DNA of 64,000 nucleotides from Frateuria_A yonginensis (GCF_037137055.1 NZ_JBBBNY010000002.1:62001-126000), one strand, 5' to 3'. Positions 17,023 to 26,438 are shown, numbered from the stretch's first letter. Numbers and translations: made by a program. The notes: generated by a model not told the origin, from the sequence alone.

Positions 17023-18389
17023 TGCGCCTGGGCGAAATCGCACTGTGGACCGGCGGACGCCTGCTCGGCGCCGACCTGGACGTGCGCGCCGTGGCGATCG
17101 ACACGCGCAAGCTCGAGCCGGGCGACCTGTTCGTGGCGCTGAAGGGCGAGCGCGTGGACGGCCACGACTACGTGCGCGAGGCGGCCTTGCGCGGCGCCGC
17201 GGCGGCCCTGGTCACGCGCCGGGTGGACGTGGACCTGCCGCAGGTGCTGGTAAGCGACACCCAGCTCGCGCTCGGCGACCTGGCCAGCGCCGTGCGCGCG
17301 CAGCGCGACGTGCGCGTGGTCGGCATCACCGGCTCCAACGGCAAGACCACGGTCAAGACGCTGACGGCGTCGATCCTCTCGCGCCACGGCCGCACGCACG
17401 TCAACGCGGGCAACTACAACAACGAGCTGGGCCTGCCGCTGACCCTGCTGGCGATGCCGGCCGACGCCGAGTACGCGGTGCTCGAGATGGGCGCGGGCAA
17501 GCCGGGCGACATCGCCTACCTCGCCGCCATCGCGCGGCCCGATATCGGCCTCGTCAACACCATCGCGCCGGCGCATCTTGAGCGCATGGGCAGCGTGGAG
17601 GGCGTGGCCGAGACCAAGGGCGCGCTGTACCAGGCGCTTCCGGCGGACGGTGTCGCCATCATCAACGCGGACGACGCCTTCGCAAGCTTCTTCGAGGGCC
17701 TGGCCGGCTCGCGCGCGACGCTGCATTTCGGCCTGGGCGCCGGTGTCGACGTCGGCGCCACCATCCTGGAGCAGCGCGTGGACGGCTCGCGCTTCGTGCT
17801 GCGCACGCCCGAGGGCGAGGCCGAGGTGTCGCTGCCGCTGGCCGGGCGCCACAACGTCGCCAACGCGCTGGCGGCGAGCGCGATCGCGCTGGCGCTCGAG
17901 GTGCCGCTGGCGACCATCGTGGCCGGCCTGATGCACGTGCCGGGCGTGGCCGGCCGGCTGCGCAGCGAAGCGATGCCCGGCGGCTGGACCCTGATCGACG
18001 ACAGCTACAACGCCAATCCCGGCTCGGTCGGCGCCGCCATCGACACGCTCGCGCTGGCGAGTGGCGAACGCTGGCTGGTGCTGGGCGACATGGCCGAACT
18101 CGGCCCCGAGGCGCGCGAGCTGCATGCGGGCATCGGCGCCCGCGCCAGGGCCGCCGGGATCGAGCGTCTGTTCGCGGTCGGTCCGCTGAGCGCTGCCGCG
18201 GCGCAGGCGTTCGGTGGCGCCGCGGAGCATCACCCGGACAAGGCCGCGCTGGCCGCGTCGCTGGCGCGGCAACTGCACGCAGGCGTCACCTGTCTGGTCA
18301 AGGGCTCGCGCTCGGCCGGCATGGAGCAGGTCGTCGCCGCGCTCAGACACTCCATCCATGCCTCCGGAGGCCCCATCGATGCTGCTTGA
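17019..18389 (+). CDS. murF: UDP-MurNAc-pentapeptide synthetase MurF
   Basis: A 456-residue ATP ligase that adds D-Ala-D-Ala to the tripeptide precursor. Motifs: DTRKLEPGDLFVALKGERVDG at the N-terminus, P-loop GITGSNGKTTVK near residue 105, NNELGLPLTLL, and DDSYNANPGS in the central-to-C-terminal region. The ATG overlaps the murE stop. Its last 11 nt overlap mraY, whose ribosome binding site lies inside murF. Confidence 0.95.
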   Translation: MMRLGEIALWTGGRLLGADLDVRAVAIDTRKLEPGDLFVALKGERVDGHDYVREAALRGAAAALVTRRVDVDLPQVLVSDTQLALGDLASAVRAQRDVRVVGITGSNGKTTVKTLTASILSRHGRTHVNAGNYNNELGLPLTLLAMPADAEYAVLEMGAGKPGDIAYLAAIARPDIGLVNTIAPAHLERMGSVEGVAETKGALYQALPADGVAIINADDAFASFFEGLAGSRATLHFGLGAGVDVGATILEQRVDGSRFVLRTPEGEAEVSLPLAGRHNVANALAASAIALALEVPLATIVAGLMHVPGVAGRLRSEAMPGGWTLIDDSYNANPGSVGAAIDTLALASGERWLVLGDMAELGPEARELHAGIGARARAAGIERLFAVGPLSAAAAQAFGGAAEHHPDKAALAASLARQLHAGVTCLVKGSRSAGMEQVVAALRHSIHASGGPIDAA

Positions 18390-19461
18390 GCTGGCCGACT
18401 GGATGGCGCGGCATTTCACCGCCCTGCACCTGTTCCAGTACATCACCTTCCGCACGATCATGGCCGCGCTCACCGCGCTGGCCATGTCGCTGCTGTTCGG
18501 CCCCGGGCTGATCACCCGGCTGGCCGCGCTCAAGGCCGGCCAGGTGGTGCGCAGCGACGGTCCGCAGACGCACCTGATCAAGGCCGGCACGCCGACCATG
18601 GGCGGGGTGATGATCCTGCTGGCCATCGCCATCGCCACGCTGCTGTGGGCGGACCTGCACAACCGCTACGTGTGGATCGTGCTGGCGGTGCTGCTCGCGT
18701 TCGGCGCGATCGGTTTCTACGACGACTACAAGAAGCTGGTGCTCAAGGACAGTCGCGGCCTGGCCTCGCGCTGGAAGTATTTCTGGCAGTCGGTGTTCGG
18801 CCTGGCGGCAGCGCTGTTCCTGTACCGGACCGCGGTGCTGCCGGCCGAGACCGCGCTGTACGTGCCGCTGTTCAAGCAGGTCGCCGTGCCGCTGGGCGTG
18901 CTGTTCGTGGTGCTCGCCTACTTCATGGTGGTCGGCTTCTCCAACGCGGTGAACCTCACCGACGGCCTGGACGGCCTGGCGATCATGCCCTCGGTGCTGG
19001 TCTCGGGCGCGCTGGGCGTGTTCGCGTACCTCGCCGGCAACAAGGTGTTCTCCGAGTACCTGGGCATCCCCTCGATTCCCGGCGCGGGCGAGCTCGCGAT
19101 CTTCTGCGGCGCGTTGGCCGGCGCGGGTCTGGGCTTCCTGTGGTTCAACACCTATCCGGCGCAGGTGTTCATGGGCGACGTGGGCGCGCTGGCGATCGGT
19201 GCGGCGCTGGCGTGCGTGGCGGTGGTGGTGCGCCAGGAGATCGTGCTGATCGTGATGGGCGGCGTGTTCGTGCTGGAGACCGTCTCGGTGATGCTGCAGG
19301 TGGCCAGCTTCAAGCTCACCGGCAAGCGCATCTTCCGCATGGCGCCGATCCACCACCACTTCGAGCTCAAGGGCTGGCCCGAGCCGCGGGTGATCGTGCG
19401 CTTCTGGATCATCAGCGTCGTGCTGGTGCTGATCGGCCTGGCCACGTTGAAGGTGCGCTGA
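18379..19461 (+). CDS. mraY: Phospho-MurNAc-pentapeptide translocase MraY
   Basis: A 360-residue, ten-helix inner-membrane enzyme that transfers phospho-MurNAc-pentapeptide to undecaprenyl phosphate (lipid I). Signature segments: TPTMGGVMIL, GFYDDYKKL, the catalytic NLTDGLDGLA, FMGDVGALAIG and APIHHHFELKGWPE. ATG 18379 follows GGAGG by 8 nt and gives exactly the E. coli length. The next gene is ftsW only 2 nt after the stop; murD, usually found here, is missing. Confidence 0.96.
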   Translation: MLLELADWMARHFTALHLFQYITFRTIMAALTALAMSLLFGPGLITRLAALKAGQVVRSDGPQTHLIKAGTPTMGGVMILLAIAIATLLWADLHNRYVWIVLAVLLAFGAIGFYDDYKKLVLKDSRGLASRWKYFWQSVFGLAAALFLYRTAVLPAETALYVPLFKQVAVPLGVLFVVLAYFMVVGFSNAVNLTDGLDGLAIMPSVLVSGALGVFAYLAGNKVFSEYLGIPSIPGAGELAIFCGALAGAGLGFLWFNTYPAQVFMGDVGALAIGAALACVAVVVRQEIVLIVMGGVFVLETVSVMLQVASFKLTGKRIFRMAPIHHHFELKGWPEPRVIVRFWIISVVLVLIGLATLKVR

Positions 19462-19463
19462 CG

Positions 19464-20705
19464 ATGCTCGGATTCGGCTCCAGCCAGGCGATCAAGCGGC
19501 ACGGACCGCGCGGCAGCTTCGACCTGCCGCTGCTGGTCGCGCTCGTCGGCCTGGCGAGCCTGGGCGTGGTGATGGTGGCCTCCAGCTCCATCGCGGTGGC
19601 GGACAGCCAGCACATCGGCGCCTTCTACTACCTGAAGAAGCACCTCTTCTACCTGGCGCTCGGCCTGGTGCTGGCCGCGGCTGCGATGCGCACGGAACTG
19701 CGGCAGGTGGAGAAGTACGCGCTGCCCCTGCTGCTGCTCGGCGGCGCGATGCTGGTGGCCGTGTTCGTGCCGCACTTCGGCATGCGCATCAACGGTGCGC
19801 GTCGCTGGCTCAACCTGATCGTGCTGAGCTTCCAGCCGGTCGAGGCGGTCAAGCTGATCCTGGTGGTGTACGTGGCAAGCTTCCTGGTGCGCCACCGCGA
19901 AAGCGTCGAGACGAAGTTCTGGGGTCTGCTGCGCCCGATCATCGTGGCCGGCGTGATCGTGCTGCTGCTGCTGGCGCAGCCGGACTTCGGCTCGGCCACG
20001 CTGATCATCGCGGTCACCATTGGCATGGTCTGGCTGGGTGGCGCGCGACCCCTCTACCTGATGCTGATGGGCCTGCCGCTGATGCCGCTGCTCGCCATCG
20101 CCGCGACCAGCGAGAGCTACCGCATGAAGCGGCTCACCTCGTTCATGGATCCGTGGAAGGACCCCTTCAACGACGGTTTCCAGCTGACCCAGTCGCTGAT
20201 GGCGATCGGCCGCGGCGAATGGACCGGCGTCGGCCTGGGCTCGAGCGTGCTCAAGCTGTCCTACCTGCCCGAAGCGCACACCGACTTCATCCTGGCGGTG
20301 ATCGGCGAGGAGCTGGGGCTGGCCGGCATCGTGCTGGTGATGGGGCTGTTCGCGCTGGCGGTCGGCCGCGGCCTGTACCTGGGCCTGAAGGGCGTGGAAG
20401 TCGGCCAGCGCTTCGCCGGCTACGTGGCCTTCGGCGTCTCGCTGATGCTGGGCCTGCAGGCGATGGTGTCGATCGGGGTGAACCTGGGCGCGCTGCCGAC
20501 CAAGGGCCTGACCCTGCCGCTGATCAGCTCGGGCGGCTCCTCGGTGCTGATGACCTGCGCCATGGCCGGCGTGCTGCTGCGCGCCACCTTCGAGATCAAC
20601 CGCGCGCTGGATGCGCGGCAGATGGCCACGCGCATGCCCGCGCTGGCCGTGGCGGACGCGAACGTGGCGGCCGCGCCGCGCGAGCGCGAGGCGGTGGCCG
20701 CATGA
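19464..20705 (+). CDS. ftsW: Septal peptidoglycan polymerase FtsW
   Basis: A 413-residue SEDS-family glycosyltransferase with about ten membrane helices. It polymerises lipid II at the septum in partnership with FtsI. Motifs include INGARRWLNL, QPVEAVKL, QPDFGSATLI, EAHTDFILAVIGEELGL and the C-terminal LPLISSGGSS. It begins 2 nt after the mraY stop. Its own stop overlaps the annotated murG start (ATGA). Confidence 0.95.
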   Translation: MLGFGSSQAIKRHGPRGSFDLPLLVALVGLASLGVVMVASSSIAVADSQHIGAFYYLKKHLFYLALGLVLAAAAMRTELRQVEKYALPLLLLGGAMLVAVFVPHFGMRINGARRWLNLIVLSFQPVEAVKLILVVYVASFLVRHRESVETKFWGLLRPIIVAGVIVLLLLAQPDFGSATLIIAVTIGMVWLGGARPLYLMLMGLPLMPLLAIAATSESYRMKRLTSFMDPWKDPFNDGFQLTQSLMAIGRGEWTGVGLGSSVLKLSYLPEAHTDFILAVIGEELGLAGIVLVMGLFALAVGRGLYLGLKGVEVGQRFAGYVAFGVSLMLGLQAMVSIGVNLGALPTKGLTLPLISSGGSSVLMTCAMAGVLLRATFEINRALDARQMATRMPALAVADANVAAAPREREAVAA

Positions 20706-21955
20706 GCATGAGCCTGCCTTGGCGTGCCACAGCGCCCTCGCCGCAGGCGGCCCGCGGGGGGGCGTCCGTGCGCCCGCCGGAAAACGGCCCGCGGCTTGAC
20801 CTGACCGCCAGTCAGGCGCCGCGTCGCGCGCCACCCCCTGGCGGGTGCCCCGACGCAACGAAGGCCCTGCAACACGCCAAGGCAGGCTCCAAAGCCCCCG
20901 TGCTGATCATGGCCGGCGGCACCGGCGGCCACATCTTCCCCGGCCTGGCCGTGGCCGAGGTGCTGCGCGCGCAGGGCGTGCCGGTCGCCTGGCTCGGTGC
21001 GGCCGGCGGCATGGAGACGCGGGTGGTACCGGCACACGGCATCGAACTGCACACCGTGGCGGTCGGCGGGCTGCGCGGCAAGGGACTGAAGACCCGCCTG
21101 CTCGCGCCGCTGATGCTGGCGCGCGCGCTGTTCGCCTCGTTGCGCGTGCTGCGCCGCGTGCGCCCGCGCAGCGTGCTGTCGATGGGCGGCTACGTGGCCG
21201 GCCCCGGCGGCGTGGCCGCACGGCTGACCGGCACGCCGCTGCTGGTGCACGAGCAGAACCGCGTGGCCGGCTACACCAACCGCAAGCTCGCAGGTTTCGC
21301 CAGGCGCGTGCTTGCCGGTTTCGCCGACGCGCTGCCGGGCGGCGAGTGGGTCGGCAACCCGGTGCGCGCGAGCATCGCGACGCTGCCGCCGCCGGCCGAA
21401 CGCTTCGCCACCCGTGCGGGGCGGCCGCAGCTGCTGGTGCTGGGTGGCAGCCTCGGGGCGCGCGCGTTGAACCTCGCGCTTCCCCAGGCGCTGGCCCTGA
21501 TCCCCGCCGGGCAACGCCCGATCGTGCGCCACCAGTGCGGCAGCCGCGGCCTGGACGAGGCCCGCGCGGCCTACGCCCAGGCTGGTGTCGAGGCCGACGT
21601 GGTGCCCTTCATCGAGGACATGGCCGCCGCCTACGGCTGGGCCGATCTGGCCGTGTGCCGCGCCGGGGCGCTGACCATCGCCGAGCTCACCGCCGCGGGT
21701 CTTGGCGCCGTGCTGGTGCCGTTCCCGCACGCGGTGGACGACCACCAGACCGGCAACGCCCAGGTGCTGGTGGACGCCGGTGCCGCCGAACTGATCCAGG
21801 AACGCGATTTGGACGTACAGACACTGGCGCAGCGCCTGGCCGCGCTGCTCGCCGACCGCCGGCAGCTGACCGCGATGGCCGAGGCCGCGCGCACGCAGGC
21901 CAAGCCCCACGCGGCGGCGACGATCGCCCGCGCCTGCCTGGAGGTGGCCGCATGA
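20702..21955 (+). CDS. murG: UDP-GlcNAc:lipid I N-acetylglucosaminyltransferase MurG, with an unusual N-terminal extension
   Basis: The peripheral inner-membrane GT28 enzyme converts lipid I to lipid II. The core has the donor/lipid loop MAGGTGGHIFPG, SMGGYVAGPGG, HEQNRVAGYTN, VLGGSLGARALN and CRAGALTIAEL. The frame opens with an ATG overlapping the ftsW stop, giving 417 residues, about 55-60 more than usual. The first ~66 residues are Pro/Ala/Arg-rich, unlike any MurG N-terminus I know. In-frame GTG 20900 (residue 67) or ATG 20909 could instead start just before the core, but neither has a convincing ribosome binding site. Confidence 0.93.
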   Translation: MSMSLPWRATAPSPQAARGGASVRPPENGPRLDLTASQAPRRAPPPGGCPDATKALQHAKAGSKAPVLIMAGGTGGHIFPGLAVAEVLRAQGVPVAWLGAAGGMETRVVPAHGIELHTVAVGGLRGKGLKTRLLAPLMLARALFASLRVLRRVRPRSVLSMGGYVAGPGGVAARLTGTPLLVHEQNRVAGYTNRKLAGFARRVLAGFADALPGGEWVGNPVRASIATLPPPAERFATRAGRPQLLVLGGSLGARALNLALPQALALIPAGQRPIVRHQCGSRGLDEARAAYAQAGVEADVVPFIEDMAAAYGWADLAVCRAGALTIAELTAAGLGAVLVPFPHAVDDHQTGNAQVLVDAGAAELIQERDLDVQTLAQRLAALLADRRQLTAMAEAARTQAKPHAAATIARACLEVAA

Positions 21956-23391
21956 CGCCCCGCAGGCTGCTGGCGCACGAAGACCTCATGACCACGTTCC
22001 GCCGCGTGCACTTCATCGGCATCGGCGGCGTGGGCATGAGCGGCATCGCCGAGGTGCTGCACAACCTCGGCTACGCCGTGTCCGGCTCGGACAAGGCCAA
22101 CTCGCCCACCGCGCAGCGGCTGGCCGCGCTGGGCATCGACGTGCGCATCGGCCACGCCGCGGCGCACGTGGGCGACGCCGACGTGGTGGTGACCTCCAGC
22201 GCGATCCACGCCGACAACCCCGAGCTCGTCGCGGCCCGCTCCGCGCGCATCCCGGTGATCCCGCGCGCGGAGATGCTGGGCGAGCTGATGCGTTTTCGCC
22301 GCGGCATCGCCATCGCCGGCACCCATGGCAAGACCACCACCACCAGCCTGGTCGCCAGTGTGCTGGCCGAGGCCAACTACGATCCGACCTTCGTGATCGG
22401 CGGCCAGCTCAACGCGGCCGGCGCCAACGCGCGGCTCGGCACCGGCCAGTACCTGGTCGCCGAGGCGGACGAGTCGGACGGCTCCTTCCTGCTGCTCTCG
22501 CCGGTGATCGCCGCGGTCACCAACATCGACGCCGACCACCTGGAGAACTACGGCGGCGACTTCGCACGGGTGAAGAAGGCCTTCGCCGACTTCCTGCACC
22601 GCCTGCCGTTCTACGGCCTGGCGGTGCTTTGCGTGGACGACGAGGAAGTGGCCAGGCTCGCCAGGGACACCACGCGCCGCGTGATGACCTACGGCATCGC
22701 CGCCGCCGACGCCGACGTGCGCGGCGCCAACGTCCGCCAGGACGGCTTCCAGATGCGCTTCGACTTGCACCTGCCCGGCCGCGCCGAGCCGCTGCCGGTG
22801 ACCCTCAACCTGCCGGGCCGGCACAACGTGCTCAACGCGCTGGCCGCCGCCACCATCGGCTGGCAGCTGGGCGTGGAGGCCGAGGCGATCGCCCGCGCGC
22901 TGGAGAACTTCCAGGGCGTGGGCCGGCGCTTCCACCGCCGTGGCGAGATCGCGCTGGACCAGGGCAGCGCGTTGCTGGTGGACGACTACGGCCACCATCC
23001 GCGCGAGCTGGCCGCGGTGTTCGCCGCGGCGCGCGGCGGCTGGCCGCAGCGGCGCCTGGTGGTCGGCTTCCAGCCGCACCGCTACAGCCGCACCCGCGAC
23101 CTGCTCGACGACTTCGCCAACGTGCTGGCCGAGGCCGACGTGCTGGTGCTCACCGACGTGTACCCGGCCGGCGAGGCGCCGATCGCCGGCGCCGACGGCC
23201 GCGCGCTGGCCCGCGCCGTGCGCGCGCGCGGCAAGGTCGACCCGGTGCTCATCGAGCACCCGCGCGATTTCAGGGAAACCCTGCCGACGCTGCTGCGCGA
23301 CGGCGACCTGCTGCTGCTGCTCGGCGCCGGCGACATCGGCGCGGCGGCGGCGGAACTCGCGCAGGCCGGCCATCTGAGGACCATCAAGTGA
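21952..23391 (+). CDS. murC: UDP-MurNAc--L-alanine ligase MurC
   Basis: A 479-residue ATP ligase that adds the first amino acid to UDP-MurNAc. It opens with the Rossmann motif HFIGIGGVGMSGIAEVL, has the P-loop GTHGKTTT at about residues 123-130, EADESDGSFL, and the C-terminal DDYGHHPREL and FQPHRYSRT. The start overlaps the murG stop (ATGA). An in-frame ATG 36 nt downstream is also possible. No murB lies between murC and ddlB. Confidence 0.95.
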   Translation: MTPRRLLAHEDLMTTFRRVHFIGIGGVGMSGIAEVLHNLGYAVSGSDKANSPTAQRLAALGIDVRIGHAAAHVGDADVVVTSSAIHADNPELVAARSARIPVIPRAEMLGELMRFRRGIAIAGTHGKTTTTSLVASVLAEANYDPTFVIGGQLNAAGANARLGTGQYLVAEADESDGSFLLLSPVIAAVTNIDADHLENYGGDFARVKKAFADFLHRLPFYGLAVLCVDDEEVARLARDTTRRVMTYGIAAADADVRGANVRQDGFQMRFDLHLPGRAEPLPVTLNLPGRHNVLNALAAATIGWQLGVEAEAIARALENFQGVGRRFHRRGEIALDQGSALLVDDYGHHPRELAAVFAAARGGWPQRRLVVGFQPHRYSRTRDLLDDFANVLAEADVLVLTDVYPAGEAPIAGADGRALARAVRARGKVDPVLIEHPRDFRETLPTLLRDGDLLLLLGAGDIGAAAAELAQAGHLRTIK

Positions 23392-24344
23392 ACACGCATC
23401 GCAAGATCACGGATCCCGCCCAGTTCGGCCGCGTGGCCGTGGTGATGGGCGGCAGCTCGGCCGAGCGGGAGGTCTCGCTCGACTCCGGCCGCAACGTGCT
23501 GGCCGCGCTCCGCAGCCGTGGCGTGGACGCCCACGCGATCGACGGCATCCCGGCCCTGCTCGATGCACTGCGCGCCGGGCACTTCGCGCGCGTGTTCAAC
23601 ATCCTGCACGGCCAGCACGGCGGCGGCGAGGACGGCGTGCTGCAGGGCGCGCTGGAATCGCTCAACGTGCCGTACACCGGCTCGGGCGTGCTCGGCTCGG
23701 CGCTGTCGATGGACAAGGTGCGCTCCAAGCGCGTGTGGATGTCGCTGGGCCTGCCGACGCCGACGTTCGTGGCGCTGCCGCGTGGTGCCGATGCGCAGAC
23801 CGTGCACGCGGCCGCCCGGCAGATCGGCTTCCCGCTGATCGTCAAGCCGGCCTGCGAAGGCTCCAGCGTCGGCGTGACCCGCGTGTTCGCCGAGGCCGAC
23901 CTGGACCGCGCCGTCGAGCTGGCCGCCCGCTACCCGGGCGACCTGCTGATGGAGATGCTGATCGAGGGCGACGAGATGACGGTCGGCATCCTCGGGCGCC
24001 AGGTGCTGCCGAGCATCCACATCGTGCCCAAGGGCGTCTTCTACGACTACAACGCCAAGTACGTCGCCGAGGACACCCAGTACCTGTGCCCCGGCCTGCA
24101 GGGCGCCGCCGAGGACGAGCTGCGCGCGCTGGCACTGGCCGCCTTCGACGCGCTGGGCTGCTACGGCTGGGGTCGTGTCGACGTGATGCGCGACCGCCAG
24201 GGTCGCAACTGGCTGCTGGAGGTGAACACCGCGCCGGGCATGACCTCGCACTCGCTGGTGCCCAAGGCGGCGAAGGCCGCTGGCCTCGACTACGAGGACG
24301 TGTGCTGGCGCGTGCTGGAAACGAGCTTCCGGGAGGGCGCGTGA
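23388..24344 (+). CDS. ddlB: D-alanine--D-alanine ligase B
   Basis: A 318-residue ATP-grasp enzyme that makes the D-Ala-D-Ala dipeptide used by MurF. Motifs: VVMGGSSAEREVSL at the N-terminus, ILHGQHGGGEDG, PYTGSGVLGSALSMDK, PACEGSSVGV and the metal site LEVNTAPGMTSHSL. The GTG start overlaps the murC stop and its stop overlaps the ftsQ GTG, typical of this cluster. Confidence 0.95.
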   Translation: MNTHRKITDPAQFGRVAVVMGGSSAEREVSLDSGRNVLAALRSRGVDAHAIDGIPALLDALRAGHFARVFNILHGQHGGGEDGVLQGALESLNVPYTGSGVLGSALSMDKVRSKRVWMSLGLPTPTFVALPRGADAQTVHAAARQIGFPLIVKPACEGSSVGVTRVFAEADLDRAVELAARYPGDLLMEMLIEGDEMTVGILGRQVLPSIHIVPKGVFYDYNAKYVAEDTQYLCPGLQGAAEDELRALALAAFDALGCYGWGRVDVMRDRQGRNWLLEVNTAPGMTSHSLVPKAAKAAGLDYEDVCWRVLETSFREGA

Positions 24345-25072
24345 GGGGAACCATCCGCCCCGTCGCCTGGTGCCTGGCCATCGCGCTGGTCGCGCTGCCG
24401 GTGGTCGGCGTGCTGCGTGGCTGGTTCGCCGCCGACCGCTGGCCGGTGACGCAGCTGACCGTGCAGGCCGAGTTCAAGCACGTCGGCGCGGAGCAGATCC
24501 GCGCGGCGGTGCTGCCGCGGCTGGGGCACGGCTTCTTCGCGCTGGACCTGGACGCCGTGCAGCAGGCGGTGGCGGCGCTGCCGTGGGTGGAATCGGTCGA
24601 GGCGCGCAAGCGCTGGCCGGACACGCTGATCCTGCGCATTTACGAGCGCCAGCCGTTCGCGCGCTGGAACGGCACGCGGCTGATCAGCCGCCAGGGCGTG
24701 CTGTTCGACGGCGGTCCGGCGGCCGCCTCCGCGGCGCTGCCGGACCTGCGCGGGCCGGATGCGCAGATGCCGGAAGTGGTCGGCTTCTACGCCGACGCGC
24801 TCAAGGCGGTGGCCGGTTCGCCGCTGAAGGTGGCCGGCGTGGCGCTGTCCGAGCGCGGCAGCTGGAGCCTGACCACCGCCAGCGGCGCGCAGATCGTGCT
24901 GGGCGACCGCAGCCTGGCCGGCAAGCGCCTGCGCCGCTTCCTCGATGTCTACCCGCAGGTGATGGCCGGCCACCGTGCCGCCTTCGCCTACGCCGACCTC
25001 CGCTACACCAACGGATTCGCCGTGCGCTGGCCCGACGCCGCCGCACCTGCCGCGGGAGTGCCCCGCACATGA
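24341..25072 (+). CDS. ftsQ: Cell division protein FtsQ
   Basis: A 243-residue bitopic divisome protein with one N-terminal membrane segment (about residues 9-27), a POTRA domain starting at QLTVQAEFKHVGAEQI and containing LPWVESVEARKRWPDTL, and the FtsQ beta domain ending in DLRYTNGFAVRW. The GTG start overlaps the ddlB stop. Its stop overlaps a 5-codon mini-ORF that runs exactly to the ftsA start. Confidence 0.93.
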   Translation: MRGTIRPVAWCLAIALVALPVVGVLRGWFAADRWPVTQLTVQAEFKHVGAEQIRAAVLPRLGHGFFALDLDAVQQAVAALPWVESVEARKRWPDTLILRIYERQPFARWNGTRLISRQGVLFDGGPAAASAALPDLRGPDAQMPEVVGFYADALKAVAGSPLKVAGVALSERGSWSLTTASGAQIVLGDRSLAGKRLRRFLDVYPQVMAGHRAAFAYADLRYTNGFAVRWPDAAAPAAGVPRT

Positions 25073-25086
25073 GCCTGACCCTATGA
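25069..25086 (+). CDS. Possible 5-codon bridging ORF between ftsQ and ftsA (MSLTL)
   Basis: ATG 25069 overlaps the ftsQ stop (ATGA), and its TGA at 25084-25086 overlaps the ftsA ATG (ATGA again). No ribosome binding site is visible for ftsA, so terminating ribosomes may restart twice in 15 nt. The peptide itself is unlikely to have a function. Confidence 0.35.
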   Translation: MSLTL

Positions 25087-26315
25087 AGACGCGCAACGAC
25101 AAGCAGCTGGTCGTCGGCCTGGACATCGGCACCAACAAGGTGACCGCGATCGTGGGCGAGTACGAGCCGGGCGAGCCGATCGAGGTGATCGGCATCGGCT
25201 CGCACGTCTCGCGCGGCATGAAGCGCGGCTCGGTCGTGGACATCGAATCGACCGTGCACTCGATCCAGCGCGCGGTCGAAGAGGCCGAGCTGATGGCCGG
25301 CTGCGACATCCGCTCGGTGTTCGCCTCGATCTCCGGCAGCCACCTGGAGACCAAGAACTCGCACGGCACCGCGGCGATCCGCGACCGCGAGGTCACCCCC
25401 GGCGACCTGGAGCAGGTGCTGGAGGCGGCCAGCGCGGTGGCGATCCCGGCCGACCGCAAGGTGCTCTACAAGGAGTCGCAGGAATACCGCATCGACGGCC
25501 AGGACGGCATCCGCGCGCCGGTCGGCATGAGCGGCGTGCGGCTGGAGGCCTCGGTGCACCTGGTCACCGGCGCGGCCGCCGCGGTGCAGAACATTACCAA
25601 GTGCATCCAGCGCTGCGGCCTGTCGGTGGACGAGCTGGTGCCCTCGGCGGTGGCCAGCGCCAAGGCGGTGCTCACCGACGACGAACGCGAGCTGGGCGTA
25701 TGCCTGGTCGACATCGGCGCCGGCACCACCGACATCGCCATCTACACCCAGGGCTCGATCCGCTACACCAAGTCGCTGCCGGTCGGCGGCGACCAGGTCA
25801 CCAACGACATCGCCTACGGCGTGCACACGCCGACCGCGCATGCCGAGGAGATCAAGATCAAGTACGCCTGCGCGCTGGCGCAGCTGGCGCATGCCGAGGA
25901 AACCATCCAGGTGCCGAGCGTGGGCGACCGCCCGCCGCGCCGGCTCGCGCGCCAGTCGCTCGCGCAGAGCGTGCAGGCCCGCTACGAGGAGATCTTCGAG
26001 ATGGTGCAGGACGAGCTGCGCCGCTCCGGCTACGACAGCCTGGTGGCCGCCGGCGTGGTGCTGACCGGCGGCGCCTCGCGTATGGAGGGCGCGCTGGAGC
26101 TGGCCGAGGAGATCTTCCACAAGATGGTGCGCATCGGCGTGCCGCAGCACGTGACCGGGCTGGGCGAGGTGGTCGCCAATCCCCTGCATTCGACCGGCGT
26201 GGGCCTGCTGCTGCACGGCGCGCGCGCCGGCGGCGTGCGCGTCAGCCACCCGGTCGGCGGCAGCGTCGGCGGGCTGGTCGACCGGCTGCGCGGCTGGATC
26301 ACCAGGAATTTCTGA
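25083..26315 (+). CDS. ftsA: Cell division protein FtsA
   Basis: A 410-residue actin-like ATPase that tethers FtsZ to the membrane and recruits the late divisome. It shows LVVGLDIGTNKVTAIVGE (phosphate 1), LVDIGAGTTDIAIY (phosphate 2), LTGGASRMEG (adenosine), and the C-terminal amphipathic membrane-targeting helix LVDRLRGWITRNF. Length matches the family. It lacks a clear ribosome binding site. Confidence 0.96.
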   Translation: MKTRNDKQLVVGLDIGTNKVTAIVGEYEPGEPIEVIGIGSHVSRGMKRGSVVDIESTVHSIQRAVEEAELMAGCDIRSVFASISGSHLETKNSHGTAAIRDREVTPGDLEQVLEAASAVAIPADRKVLYKESQEYRIDGQDGIRAPVGMSGVRLEASVHLVTGAAAAVQNITKCIQRCGLSVDELVPSAVASAKAVLTDDERELGVCLVDIGAGTTDIAIYTQGSIRYTKSLPVGGDQVTNDIAYGVHTPTAHAEEIKIKYACALAQLAHAEETIQVPSVGDRPPRRLARQSLAQSVQARYEEIFEMVQDELRRSGYDSLVAAGVVLTGGASRMEGALELAEEIFHKMVRIGVPQHVTGLGEVVANPLHSTGVGLLLHGARAGGVRVSHPVGGSVGGLVDRLRGWITRNF

Positions 26316-26438
26316 GGACTTGAATCGGCGGCACGGAGTGCCGCCACGGGCGAATGGAGGCTTCGCCCACCACCGCGGGACGGCAGGACGCCGCACCCGC
26401 GGTTACAACGACAACGAAAGCTCTACGGAGGACGGGAA

